A stretch of 64,000 bases of DNA from Bacillota bacterium (GTDB lineage: Bacteria; Bacillota; Clostridia; Acetivibrionales; DTU013), in the NCBI GenBank assembly GCA_023411575.1, contig JAEYOP010000039.1:100601-164600 (forward strand), read 5' to 3'. The position numbers and the translations under genes were made by a program. Positions 43,457 through 51,044 of this stretch are shown piece after piece (the stretch's first letter is position 1; every line of letters starts with the position of its first letter). The notes under the pieces are model-generated. The model saw only the letters and a program-made list of their open reading frames with translations. It ran no database searches and was not told the DNA's origin.

Positions 43457-44386
43457 ATGAAATACGTGGGGAAAACAGGCTTTTTTCATGAACTCGTCAG
43501 AAATAAGGTGCTTTACATCATGTTTCTGCCTGTTGCATTCTATTACATCTTGTTCGCCTATGTTCCCATGGCCGGAATCGTAGTCGCATTCAAGAGCTTC
43601 AACTACAGGGACGGCCTGTTGTTCAGCCCCTGGAACGGAATCGACAATTTCAAGTTCTTCTTTCTTTCCGGCAAGGCCTGGATGGTAACGCGCAATACCA
43701 TTTTGTACAATCTTTTGTTTCTCGCGCTTTATACGATATTCTCCATCCTGGTTGCCATCATGATTTCCGAAATATCGGGGAAGATTTTCAAAAAGCTTTC
43801 TCAATCCTTTATGTTTCTGCCCTACTTTATCTCCTGGGTGGTGGCGTCGGCTTTCATGTACAACCTGTTCAACTACGATTACGGACTGATCAATAATATA
43901 ATCCGGAATTTCGGCGGCGAGCCCCTCAATATTTATAGCAATCCGAGCTACTGGTACCTCCTCCTGCCCGTCCTGTACGTATGGAAATGGGTCGGCTTCG
44001 GAAGCGTGCTCTACCTGGCGGCCATTTCCGGGATTGACCAGGAATGCTATGAAGCGGCTACGATCGACGGCGCCAACGCCTTCCAGAAAATAACGAGAAT
44101 CACGCTGCCCTTGCTCCGGCCGACCATGATCATGCTGATCCTGCTGGGGGTCGGAAGAATCCTGAGGGGCGAGTTTGACATGTTTTACAACCTGATCGGG
44201 AACAACGGCATGCTGATGGACAGCACGGATATCATCGACACGCTTGTATTCCGGTCCCTGGTAGGCACACAGGACTTCGGGATGGCTTCGGCCGGCGGCT
44301 TTTACCAATCGGTGCTCTGCTTTGTAATCATCATGATCGTCAATACGATCGTCAGAAAGGTAGACAGTGAATCGGCACTGTTCTGA
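43457..44386 (+). CDS. Sugar ABC transporter permease, LplB-type
   Basis: A 309-residue inner-membrane protein with six predicted spans. The permease EAA loop is ECYEAATIDGANAFQKI followed by ITLPLLRP, the site that docks the ATPase. The N-terminus VLYIMFLPVAFYYILFAYVPM and the early GIVVAFKSF match LplB/YtcP-type permeases that work with large family 1 binding proteins. The start is the ATG at 43457 after GGGAGTGAAG, within 40 bp of promoter P2's -10. It pairs with the permease at 44401 and the binding protein at 45323. No ATPase gene is nearby; Bacillota often use a shared MsmX-type ATPase. Confidence 0.93.
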   Translation: MKYVGKTGFFHELVRNKVLYIMFLPVAFYYILFAYVPMAGIVVAFKSFNYRDGLLFSPWNGIDNFKFFFLSGKAWMVTRNTILYNLLFLALYTIFSILVAIMISEISGKIFKKLSQSFMFLPYFISWVVASAFMYNLFNYDYGLINNIIRNFGGEPLNIYSNPSYWYLLLPVLYVWKWVGFGSVLYLAAISGIDQECYEAATIDGANAFQKITRITLPLLRPTMIMLILLGVGRILRGEFDMFYNLIGNNGMLMDSTDIIDTLVFRSLVGTQDFGMASAGGFYQSVLCFVIIMIVNTIVRKVDSESALF

Positions 44387-44400
44387 CAGGGGGTTGTAAA

Positions 44401-45279
44401 ATGAAAAAAACTGCTGACCAAATTGCGTTTAGTGTAATTTCCTATATTGTAATAAGCATATTCGCTCTGTTTACCGTGTTTCCGTTTATCCTCCTGATTG
44501 TGAACTCCTTTGCGTCCGAGCATTCCATCATCAATTACGGATATATGTTTGTTCCCAGGGAAATCGGATTTGACGCGTACGGCCTTATTTTCCGGGATCC
44601 CGGGAAAATTGCCAACGCATACGGCATCACCATTTTTATTACCGCATTCGGGACGGCGGTATCCCTTTACCTTGCGTCCATGGCCGCGTACGTCATGTAT
44701 AGGAAAGACCTGAAATACCGGAACGGACTGGCTTTCTTCATCTACTTCACGACCCTGTTCAACGGAGGACTTGCCTCCTACTATATCGTTCTGTCAAGCA
44801 ATTACCATCTAAAAAATACCATATGGGTGCTGCTGATGGTTCCGATGTTCAGTGCCATGAACATCCTGATCCTGAGGAATTTCATCCGGGGCTCCATACC
44901 GGACTCCTTGAACGAATCTGCCAAAATCGACGGCGCCGGCGATTTCACCATCTTCATGCGGATCATTCTTCCGCTTTCCAAGCCGGCCCTGGCTTCCATC
45001 GGCCTGTTCACCGCGCTGGGCTACTGGAACGACTGGTGGACGCCCATGATGTTTGTGGAGAGGTCCAGACTTCATCCGTTGCAGTATGTTCTCTACAACA
45101 TCATTTCCAGTGTGAATGTGTCTGCGAACGTGGTATCCAACGCGTCCATGGTGGTGCTGCCGCAGGAATCGCTGAAGCTGGCGATGACCGTCATCTCCAC
45201 GGTTCCCATCCTGATAGCCTACCCCTTCGTGCAGAAATACTTCGTAAAAGGGATTACCCTGGGCTCTGTAAAAGGTTAA
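44401..45279 (+). CDS. Sugar ABC transporter permease, LplC-type
   Basis: A 292-residue membrane protein with six spans, second half of the importer. The EAA loop is LNESAKIDGAGDFTIFMRIILPLSKPALA. It is preceded by a GGGGG ribosome site and follows the first permease by 14 bp. The closing segment FVQKYFVKGITLGSVKG is typical of LplC-type (MalG-like) permeases. It is followed 43 bp later by the cognate binding-protein gene. With the first permease it forms the channel for galacto-oligosaccharides, as inferred from the surrounding glycosidases. Confidence 0.94.
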   Translation: MKKTADQIAFSVISYIVISIFALFTVFPFILLIVNSFASEHSIINYGYMFVPREIGFDAYGLIFRDPGKIANAYGITIFITAFGTAVSLYLASMAAYVMYRKDLKYRNGLAFFIYFTTLFNGGLASYYIVLSSNYHLKNTIWVLLMVPMFSAMNILILRNFIRGSIPDSLNESAKIDGAGDFTIFMRIILPLSKPALASIGLFTALGYWNDWWTPMMFVERSRLHPLQYVLYNIISSVNVSANVVSNASMVVLPQESLKLAMTVISTVPILIAYPFVQKYFVKGITLGSVKG

Positions 45280-45322
45280 TACCGGAAAACCGGTCATTAA
45301 TAAATAATAAGGAGGATCGATC

Positions 45323-46945
45323 ATGAAAAAATTCAAGGTTCTAAGTGTTGTTCTCTCAATCACCCTTGCGCTGGCACTTGCTCTGTCCGGATGCGGGCAG
45401 GCTGCTAAAACCGACCCCGGCGCCACGGCAGCACAGACGGAAGCGTCTGCGGCAGTTACTGAGGCGGCTTCCGGTACGGAAGCAACTGAGCCGGCCATCG
45501 ACACATCCAAGGAAGTCAAGCTTTACGGCTATCTGCTGGGCTCCGCTCCCGCAGGCTTCAACGATGTTATGGCAAAAATGAATGAAAAGTTCAAGGCGGA
45601 TTTGAACTGCTCAATGGAAATTAATTATATCGGCTGGAGCGACATGCAGTCCAAGTATCCGCTGGTGCTCGCGGCCGGCGAGGATGTGGACTGGATCTTC
45701 ACCGCTCCGTGGTCCTTCTATTCCCAGCAGGCGGCTAACGGCGCTTTCCTGGAAATTACGCCGGAAATCATGGGCAAATATATGCCGAAGCACTGGGCGG
45801 AAATGGAGAAAACCCCGGCGATGACGGAAGCCTCCATTAACGGCAAGGTGTACATGATCTGCTCCGTTTCCCCGGACAAGAAGGTTCCGACCTTCCTTTA
45901 CCGGAAAGATCTCGCTGACAAATACGGTGTGGCGGAAATCACGAAGTTCTCGGATGTAGGGCCGTACCTGGAAGCCATCAAGAAGAATGAAAAGGGCATC
46001 ATCCCGATGAACCTGGAACAGAACTACGATATCGGTCAGCCTTTGGGCGCCCTGGTCGTGGAAAGCTTTGACCAGTACAAGGATCCGCTGACGGTTACAG
46101 GCGGAGGCTCCGGTCTCATTTACAAGCCCTTTGACGGAGACGGAAAGCTGTACTACTCGACCAACGATCCCAGCGTACTTTCTTATTTCACAACGGCCGC
46201 AAAGACCGTGAAGTCCTGGTATGACGCAGGTTACATCAACAAGGATGCCTTTGCCAACAAGGTTCGCAGCAAGGAATCCTTCGTACAGGGCAAATCCGGT
46301 ATTGCCTTCGGCAACTCCATGGACCTCCAGGGCAACATTGCCCAGGCTGAAGCGGCGGGCATGAAGGTCGGCGTTGTTCCCATCGTCGGCGCGACCAGCG
46401 GCAAATATATGGCTGACCCTTACAACAACAACGGCTTCGCCATTGCGGCAAAGTCCAAGAACTGGGAAAGAACCATGATGGCCATGGACCTTATCTGCGA
46501 GGATAAATCCTATGAGTTCCTGGCCTACTACGGAGTGGAAGGCGTAAACTACGTGGAAAAGGACGGAAAGATCGCCCTTCCGGAAGGCCTTACCGCCGAC
46601 AAGAACACCTATCCTCCGGATGCGGCCGGCTTCTGGTTCACCAACAAGAACCTGCACCTGCCCCAGACCTCCTGGACGGAAAGCTATCTTGCGCTTTACA
46701 ACCGGATTCCCGATCTCCTCGGCGTCGACAAGCTGGCCGCTTTTGCGCCCAACACCGACAGCATCAAGACCGAGGTGGCCAACTGCAACGCCGTTCTGAC
46801 CCAGTACCAGAATCCGATCAGCATCGGCGCAGTCAAGGATGTTGACGCAGCCTACAAGCAGTTGGACGACAAGCTCAAGGCCGCCGGCGTTGAAAAGATT
46901 TACAATGAACTGAGCACACAGATCCAGAGTTATCTTGCCAAATAA
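45323..46945 (+). CDS. Galactan-locus sugar-binding lipoprotein
   Basis: A 540-residue lipoprotein with lipobox ALSGC (Cys24) and an Ala/Thr/Glu-rich flexible linker to about residue 58. The mature domain has KLYGYLLGSAP, YIGWSDMQSKYPL, WIFTAPWSFY, NGKVYMICS and DLADKYGVAEI, placing it with family 1 LplA-like proteins and close to the one at 32583. It is third in the operon behind P2, preceded by AAGGAGG. Binding proteins are usually made in excess of permeases; the strong terminator and ribosome site fit that. Likely ligands are beta-1,4-galacto-oligosaccharides, by context. Confidence 0.92.
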   Translation: MKKFKVLSVVLSITLALALALSGCGQAAKTDPGATAAQTEASAAVTEAASGTEATEPAIDTSKEVKLYGYLLGSAPAGFNDVMAKMNEKFKADLNCSMEINYIGWSDMQSKYPLVLAAGEDVDWIFTAPWSFYSQQAANGAFLEITPEIMGKYMPKHWAEMEKTPAMTEASINGKVYMICSVSPDKKVPTFLYRKDLADKYGVAEITKFSDVGPYLEAIKKNEKGIIPMNLEQNYDIGQPLGALVVESFDQYKDPLTVTGGGSGLIYKPFDGDGKLYYSTNDPSVLSYFTTAAKTVKSWYDAGYINKDAFANKVRSKESFVQGKSGIAFGNSMDLQGNIAQAEAAGMKVGVVPIVGATSGKYMADPYNNNGFAIAAKSKNWERTMMAMDLICEDKSYEFLAYYGVEGVNYVEKDGKIALPEGLTADKNTYPPDAAGFWFTNKNLHLPQTSWTESYLALYNRIPDLLGVDKLAAFAPNTDSIKTEVANCNAVLTQYQNPISIGAVKDVDAAYKQLDDKLKAAGVEKIYNELSTQIQSYLAK

Positions 46946-46967
46946 TATTCCGTATCCCTTTTCAAAA

Positions 46968-47002
46968 CGGGCCGTCATGTATTCCATGGCGGCCCGACTT
47001 TT
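46968..47002 (+). terminator. Terminator of the permease operon
   Basis: Arms CGGGCCGTCATG (46968-46979) and CATGGCGGCCCG (46985-46996) pair with one wobble; a short T-run follows. Confidence 0.8.
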
Positions 47003-47009
47003 ACCCGGA

Positions 47010-47079
47010 AAAGAGAGTAACGAAACAAAGATTATCAAAACATTTTTGTGTTTTAATGAATTGCGCACTTTACTATAAT
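47010..47079 (+). promoter_or_regulatory. Activated promoter P3 before the GH35 gene
   Basis: AAAGAGAGTA at 47010 and AAAGATTATC at 47027 (one mismatch to the motif), TATAAT at 47074-47079. The 17-bp and 47-bp spacings are the same as at P1, P2 and P4, while the bases between differ. Confidence 0.72.
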
Positions 47080-47157
47080 GACAGAGGAATGGGCCCACCG
47101 GGGAACGATATACCTCAAAACGGCTTATGAATTTTCTCAACCGAAAGGGGTGCTTGC

Positions 47158-49605
47158 ATGAGGGAATATACGATTAGAATCCCTGAAAACGATAGAACAA
47201 TCCGTCCGGGCAGCCTGAAGCTCGGGGGAAGCAACCCGGAGGGAGAATGCATAAGCTTTATGGATTATTATATGCAGCTCAATGGAGCACCTTTTTTCGG
47301 AATTTGCGGAGAATTCCACTATTCCAGGTATCCTCACCGGTGCTGGGAGGAAGAGCTGATCAAAATCAAAGGGCTGGGAGTCAACATCGTATCCAGCTAT
47401 ATTTTCTGGAACCATCACGAAGAGGAAGAAGGCGTGTACAACTGGGAAGGGGATAAAAATCTCAGAGCATTTACGGAGCTGTGCGCAAAGCATAGCTTGT
47501 ACGTGATCCTGAGAATCGGTCCCTTCGTCCACGGGGAGGTCCGGAACGGCGGCTTCCCCGACTGGTTGTACGGACGGCCGTTTACCGTCAGGACAAATGA
47601 CGAAGGCTATCTGTTTTATGCACAAAGGCTGTACAATGAAATCGGGAAACAGGTTTGCGGGCTGATGTACGGAGAGGGTGGTCCGGTCATCGGAATACAG
47701 CTCGAAAATGAACATATGCACGCGTCGCCGCCATGGGAATGTACCCATCCCAAATTAATGGAGTGGGTCGGCAACGGAAGCGGGGGAGCCGGTCACATCA
47801 GGAAACTGATGGGGCTTGCAAAGCAGGCCGGCATGGACGTGCCGGTTTATACCTGCACCGGCTGGGGAGGAGCCTCGTTTCTGGAAGACGAAACTCTGCC
47901 GCTGTTCGGGGGATATTCCTTCGAACCATGGAGGAAAGCCTATATGGGGGAGCAAAAGCACAGGAGGACGGAAGAATACCTGATGCGAAGCTTTCATGAC
48001 GGGAAGCAGCCCTATGCTTGCTGCGAGCTGGGGGGCGGAATGGCCTGCTGGTACGAATACCGGTTCCAGGTGCCGCCGGAAAGTGTGGAGGCCTCGACGC
48101 TGGTGAGAGTGGCAGGAGGCTGCAATTTTATCGGCTATTACATGATCCATGACGGTACGAATCCGACAGGAGCGCACTGCTTCCTGAATGAACGGAATGT
48201 GCCCCAGATATCCTACAATTTCCAATCCCCGGTCGGGGAATTCGGCCAGCTCAGGGAATCTTACAGGCTGCTTAAGCCCATCCTGTATTTCCTGAAGGAC
48301 TTCGAGGGGATTTTGTGTCCCATGGGGACCGTTTTGCCGGAGGAGGCAGCCCTAATAACCCCGGGGGACAGCAGGACGCTGCGGTACGCGGTCCGGCAAA
48401 AAGACGGTTCGGGCTTCATCTTCCTGATCAATTACCAGGATCACTCCGCACTCCGGGATCAAAGAGGATTGAGCCTCCGGCTGGAGCTTAAAGAGGAAAC
48501 AATACCCGTTTTTGAAGGGCTGACCCTGAAAAAGGGCGTCTGCGCCATTTTGCCTTTCAATCTGGAACTGGACGGAATAAAGCTCAAATATGCGACTGCC
48601 CAGCCCATAACCTTTCTGGAGGAGGACGGAGGCAAGACCTTTTTCTTTTTTGTTCCGGACGGAATGAAAGGGCGCTATTGCTTTGACGCGTCCGGAATTG
48701 AAAGCTTTTGTTGTTCGGATGCGACCTGCAATGCGGAAGAAGGCTGCCTTCACATCGACGTGGAACCGGGAAGCAATTGCCGGATCGAATTGAAAAAGAA
48801 AAATGGCGGGATGGTCCGGATTTGCACGCTCACGCGGGAGCAGTCCCTGAACCTCTGGAAATGCAGGCTGTGGGGCAGGGACAGAATTGTCCTTACCGAC
48901 AGTGAACTGCTGTTGAGGGAGGGTATGCTGGAGCTAAGGAATACGGGCAATCCCTGCTTTCAATTCGGAGTTTATCCTGCTATTGACGGGATCGGCGTGG
49001 CCAGCGGCCAATCGGAAGGGAGTGCCGGCGACAAACAGGAGAAGCATGCCGGTAACAAACCATTGCATAGTGCCGGTGCTGTGATCGGCGGAAGGCTGAC
49101 TGCCGGCCGGGATGGGATTTTTTCTGTGTTTGCTGCGGAACAACCGGAGAGGAGCATCACGATGGAAGTCCTCCTGCACGGGGAAGCGGACGCCGAGGTC
49201 AAATTTCCGGGAAGCAGGGCGGACGGCGGGAAGGACGGCGGCGAGGCCATCGATTTCGAGAATGAAGTATTTCTGCGAGTGGATTACGCAGGAGATGTCG
49301 GCTATGCATTGATAGACGGCAAGCTGGCGGAAGACGATTTCTTCAACGGGAGGATTTGGGAAATAGGGCTTGCGAGGTTTATGCCGCGGGTTGCTGAAAA
49401 AGGAATGAATATTCATATCGTTCCCCTGCCAAAAGGAAGCGGGGTCGTATTTGAGAAAGAAATCTCCTTCAGGCACGCTGCGGACGGGAATCCCAGGCGT
49501 GCGGGCAGGGACGCCGTCGGCAGGATTTACTCGATTGAAGCGGTGCCGAGGTATACCTTGAGGCTGAAATGCGAAGAAAAATCGGAGGAAACAAAAAATG
49601 TTTGA
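47158..49605 (+). CDS. Beta-galactosidase, GH35
   Basis: An 815-residue enzyme without a signal peptide, so probably cytoplasmic. The first 340 residues form the GH35 barrel: GEFHYSRYPHRCWEEEL, GVNIVSSYIFWNHHE, the substrate loop GPFVHGEVRNGGFPDWL, the acid/base Glu185 in QLENEH, and the nucleophile Glu290 in CCELGGG. The remaining part is beta-rich and carries a variable 640-700 segment rich in Gly/Asp/Lys. GH35 enzymes release terminal beta-galactose. It would finish the galacto-oligosaccharides brought in by the importer. The start ATG follows AAAGGGG, 79 bp after P3's -10. Its stop overlaps the GH53 gene by 8 bases. Confidence 0.92.
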   Translation: MREYTIRIPENDRTIRPGSLKLGGSNPEGECISFMDYYMQLNGAPFFGICGEFHYSRYPHRCWEEELIKIKGLGVNIVSSYIFWNHHEEEEGVYNWEGDKNLRAFTELCAKHSLYVILRIGPFVHGEVRNGGFPDWLYGRPFTVRTNDEGYLFYAQRLYNEIGKQVCGLMYGEGGPVIGIQLENEHMHASPPWECTHPKLMEWVGNGSGGAGHIRKLMGLAKQAGMDVPVYTCTGWGGASFLEDETLPLFGGYSFEPWRKAYMGEQKHRRTEEYLMRSFHDGKQPYACCELGGGMACWYEYRFQVPPESVEASTLVRVAGGCNFIGYYMIHDGTNPTGAHCFLNERNVPQISYNFQSPVGEFGQLRESYRLLKPILYFLKDFEGILCPMGTVLPEEAALITPGDSRTLRYAVRQKDGSGFIFLINYQDHSALRDQRGLSLRLELKEETIPVFEGLTLKKGVCAILPFNLELDGIKLKYATAQPITFLEEDGGKTFFFFVPDGMKGRYCFDASGIESFCCSDATCNAEEGCLHIDVEPGSNCRIELKKKNGGMVRICTLTREQSLNLWKCRLWGRDRIVLTDSELLLREGMLELRNTGNPCFQFGVYPAIDGIGVASGQSEGSAGDKQEKHAGNKPLHSAGAVIGGRLTAGRDGIFSVFAAEQPERSITMEVLLHGEADAEVKFPGSRADGGKDGGEAIDFENEVFLRVDYAGDVGYALIDGKLAEDDFFNGRIWEIGLARFMPRVAEKGMNIHIVPLPKGSGVVFEKEISFRHAADGNPRRAGRDAVGRIYSIEAVPRYTLRLKCEEKSEETKNV

Positions 49606-50932
49606 AAAGAAAATCAAGCTGAGGAACGCGGAGTATCTCCTGCGGGTGGAAATCAAAGGCCCGGGGAAGGAACTGTCAGGGGCCTGCGTTGAGCTGTCGC
49701 CGGACGGGGACCATTGGCTGACTGCGGCCCTGCTGCCGCAAACCGGGGAGGAGTCCTATTCCGCTATAGTGCCGGTCCATGCAAAGGTGAGGCAGGTAAG
49801 GCTGGTCTCGGAGAGCGCCCCCTTCGGACCGGAATGTGAAATCAAGGCCACAGCCGGACAACCGGGGGAATTCATAAATGGGGCGGATGTGTCCCATCTG
49901 ATGCAGCTCGAGGACTTCGGCGGCCGGTTCTTCGACCGGGACGGGGTGGAGCAGGACTGCCTCCGGATATTGAAGGACCACGGCGTCAACAGCATCCGGC
50001 TGAAGGTGTGGAACAAGCCCGGCCTGCCGGATAACGATCCCGCCGGCTACAATGACTGCGCCCACGTCCTGAAGATGGCCAAACGGGTAAAGGACATGGG
50101 CTTCACCCTTTTGATCGATTTCCACTACAGCGACTGGTGGACGGATCCGGGGAAGCAGTTCATGCCGCAGGAGTGGAAGGAATTGAGCTTTCCGCAGTTG
50201 GAAAAGGCGCTTTATGATTTTACTTACAAGCTCATCCACGATTTGAAGCGGCAGGGCTCCATGCCTGAAATGGTCCAGATCGGCAACGAGATCACCAACG
50301 GCATGCTGTGGGATGTTGCCAGACTGGGCGGCGAATTCGATACGGACGAACAGTGGGACAAGCTGTGCGCCCTTTTAAAGAGCGGTCTGGCGGCAGTCAA
50401 GGCCGTTGATCCGTCCATCCGGACGATTGTCCACATCGAAAGAGGCGCAGACAACGACAGAAGCGTATACTTCTTCGATAAGCTTCGGGAGAAAGGCATA
50501 TGCTTCGATGATATAGGCCTGTCCTATTACTCGCTGTGGCATGGGCCGATGGAAAACTACAAAAAGAATATAAATGATCTTGCAGTACGGTACGGCAAGA
50601 ATATTCTTGTTGTGGAGACCGCCTATCCGTATACGGCGGAGGATGGGGACGATACGCCCAATGCTTCGAAAAACCCGGGTTGTTCCCTTTTGCCGGGATA
50701 TCCCGCTACGTTGCAGGGACAGGCCAGCAACTTCCATACAGTCATATCGCTTCTGAAGGATCTGCCCGACAACCGGGGAACCGGATGCTTTTACTGGGAG
50801 CCGGCTTTCATCCCGGTGAAGGGAGCGGGCTGGAAATACGGCGAAGGCAGCGAATGGGACGATCAGACCCTGTTTGATTTCAACGGACGCGCGCTCTGGA
50901 CATTGGAGGTTTTTCGGATGCACGGCCGCTGA
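49598..50932 (+). CDS. Unsecreted endo-beta-1,4-galactanase, GH53
   Basis: A 444-residue enzyme with no signal peptide. About 95 residues of beta-rich N-terminal domain precede the GH53 barrel (INGADVSHLMQLEDFGGRF onward). Catalytic residues are Glu231 in QIGNEITNG and Glu340 in VETAYPYT, and GCFYWEPAF closes the barrel, as in the family. It resembles each half of the surface galactanase. Its start overlaps the GH35 stop and follows GGAGGA, so the two are co-translated and act on the same imported substrate. Most known GH53 enzymes are secreted, so an intracellular copy suggests that long galacto-oligosaccharides are imported before being cut. Export by a non-classical route cannot be excluded. 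Confidence 0.92.
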   Translation: MFEKKIKLRNAEYLLRVEIKGPGKELSGACVELSPDGDHWLTAALLPQTGEESYSAIVPVHAKVRQVRLVSESAPFGPECEIKATAGQPGEFINGADVSHLMQLEDFGGRFFDRDGVEQDCLRILKDHGVNSIRLKVWNKPGLPDNDPAGYNDCAHVLKMAKRVKDMGFTLLIDFHYSDWWTDPGKQFMPQEWKELSFPQLEKALYDFTYKLIHDLKRQGSMPEMVQIGNEITNGMLWDVARLGGEFDTDEQWDKLCALLKSGLAAVKAVDPSIRTIVHIERGADNDRSVYFFDKLREKGICFDDIGLSYYSLWHGPMENYKKNINDLAVRYGKNILVVETAYPYTAEDGDDTPNASKNPGCSLLPGYPATLQGQASNFHTVISLLKDLPDNRGTGCFYWEPAFIPVKGAGWKYGEGSEWDDQTLFDFNGRALWTLEVFRMHGR

Positions 50933-50938
50933 GGACCA

Positions 50939-51008
50939 AAAGAGAGTAATAAAACAAAGATAGTCGTAGGATTTTTATATTCAAACGGAAGACCGTCCTT
51001 ATTATAAT
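50939..51008 (+). promoter_or_regulatory. Activated promoter P4 before the GH-A glycosidase gene
   Basis: AAAGAGAGTA at 50939 and AAAGATAGTC at 50956, TATAAT at 51003-51008, same spacings. The GTCGTAGGATT run after the second repeat is shared with P1 and P2. Confidence 0.75.
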
Positions 51009-51044
51009 GGAGGGGTAAGGAGCTTATAGCAGGGAGAGATATTT

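Noticed and set aside
45611..47140. A 509-codon minus-strand frame opposite the binding-protein gene
   Set aside because: It lies antisense to a certain gene, terminator and promoter, and its product has no family features.
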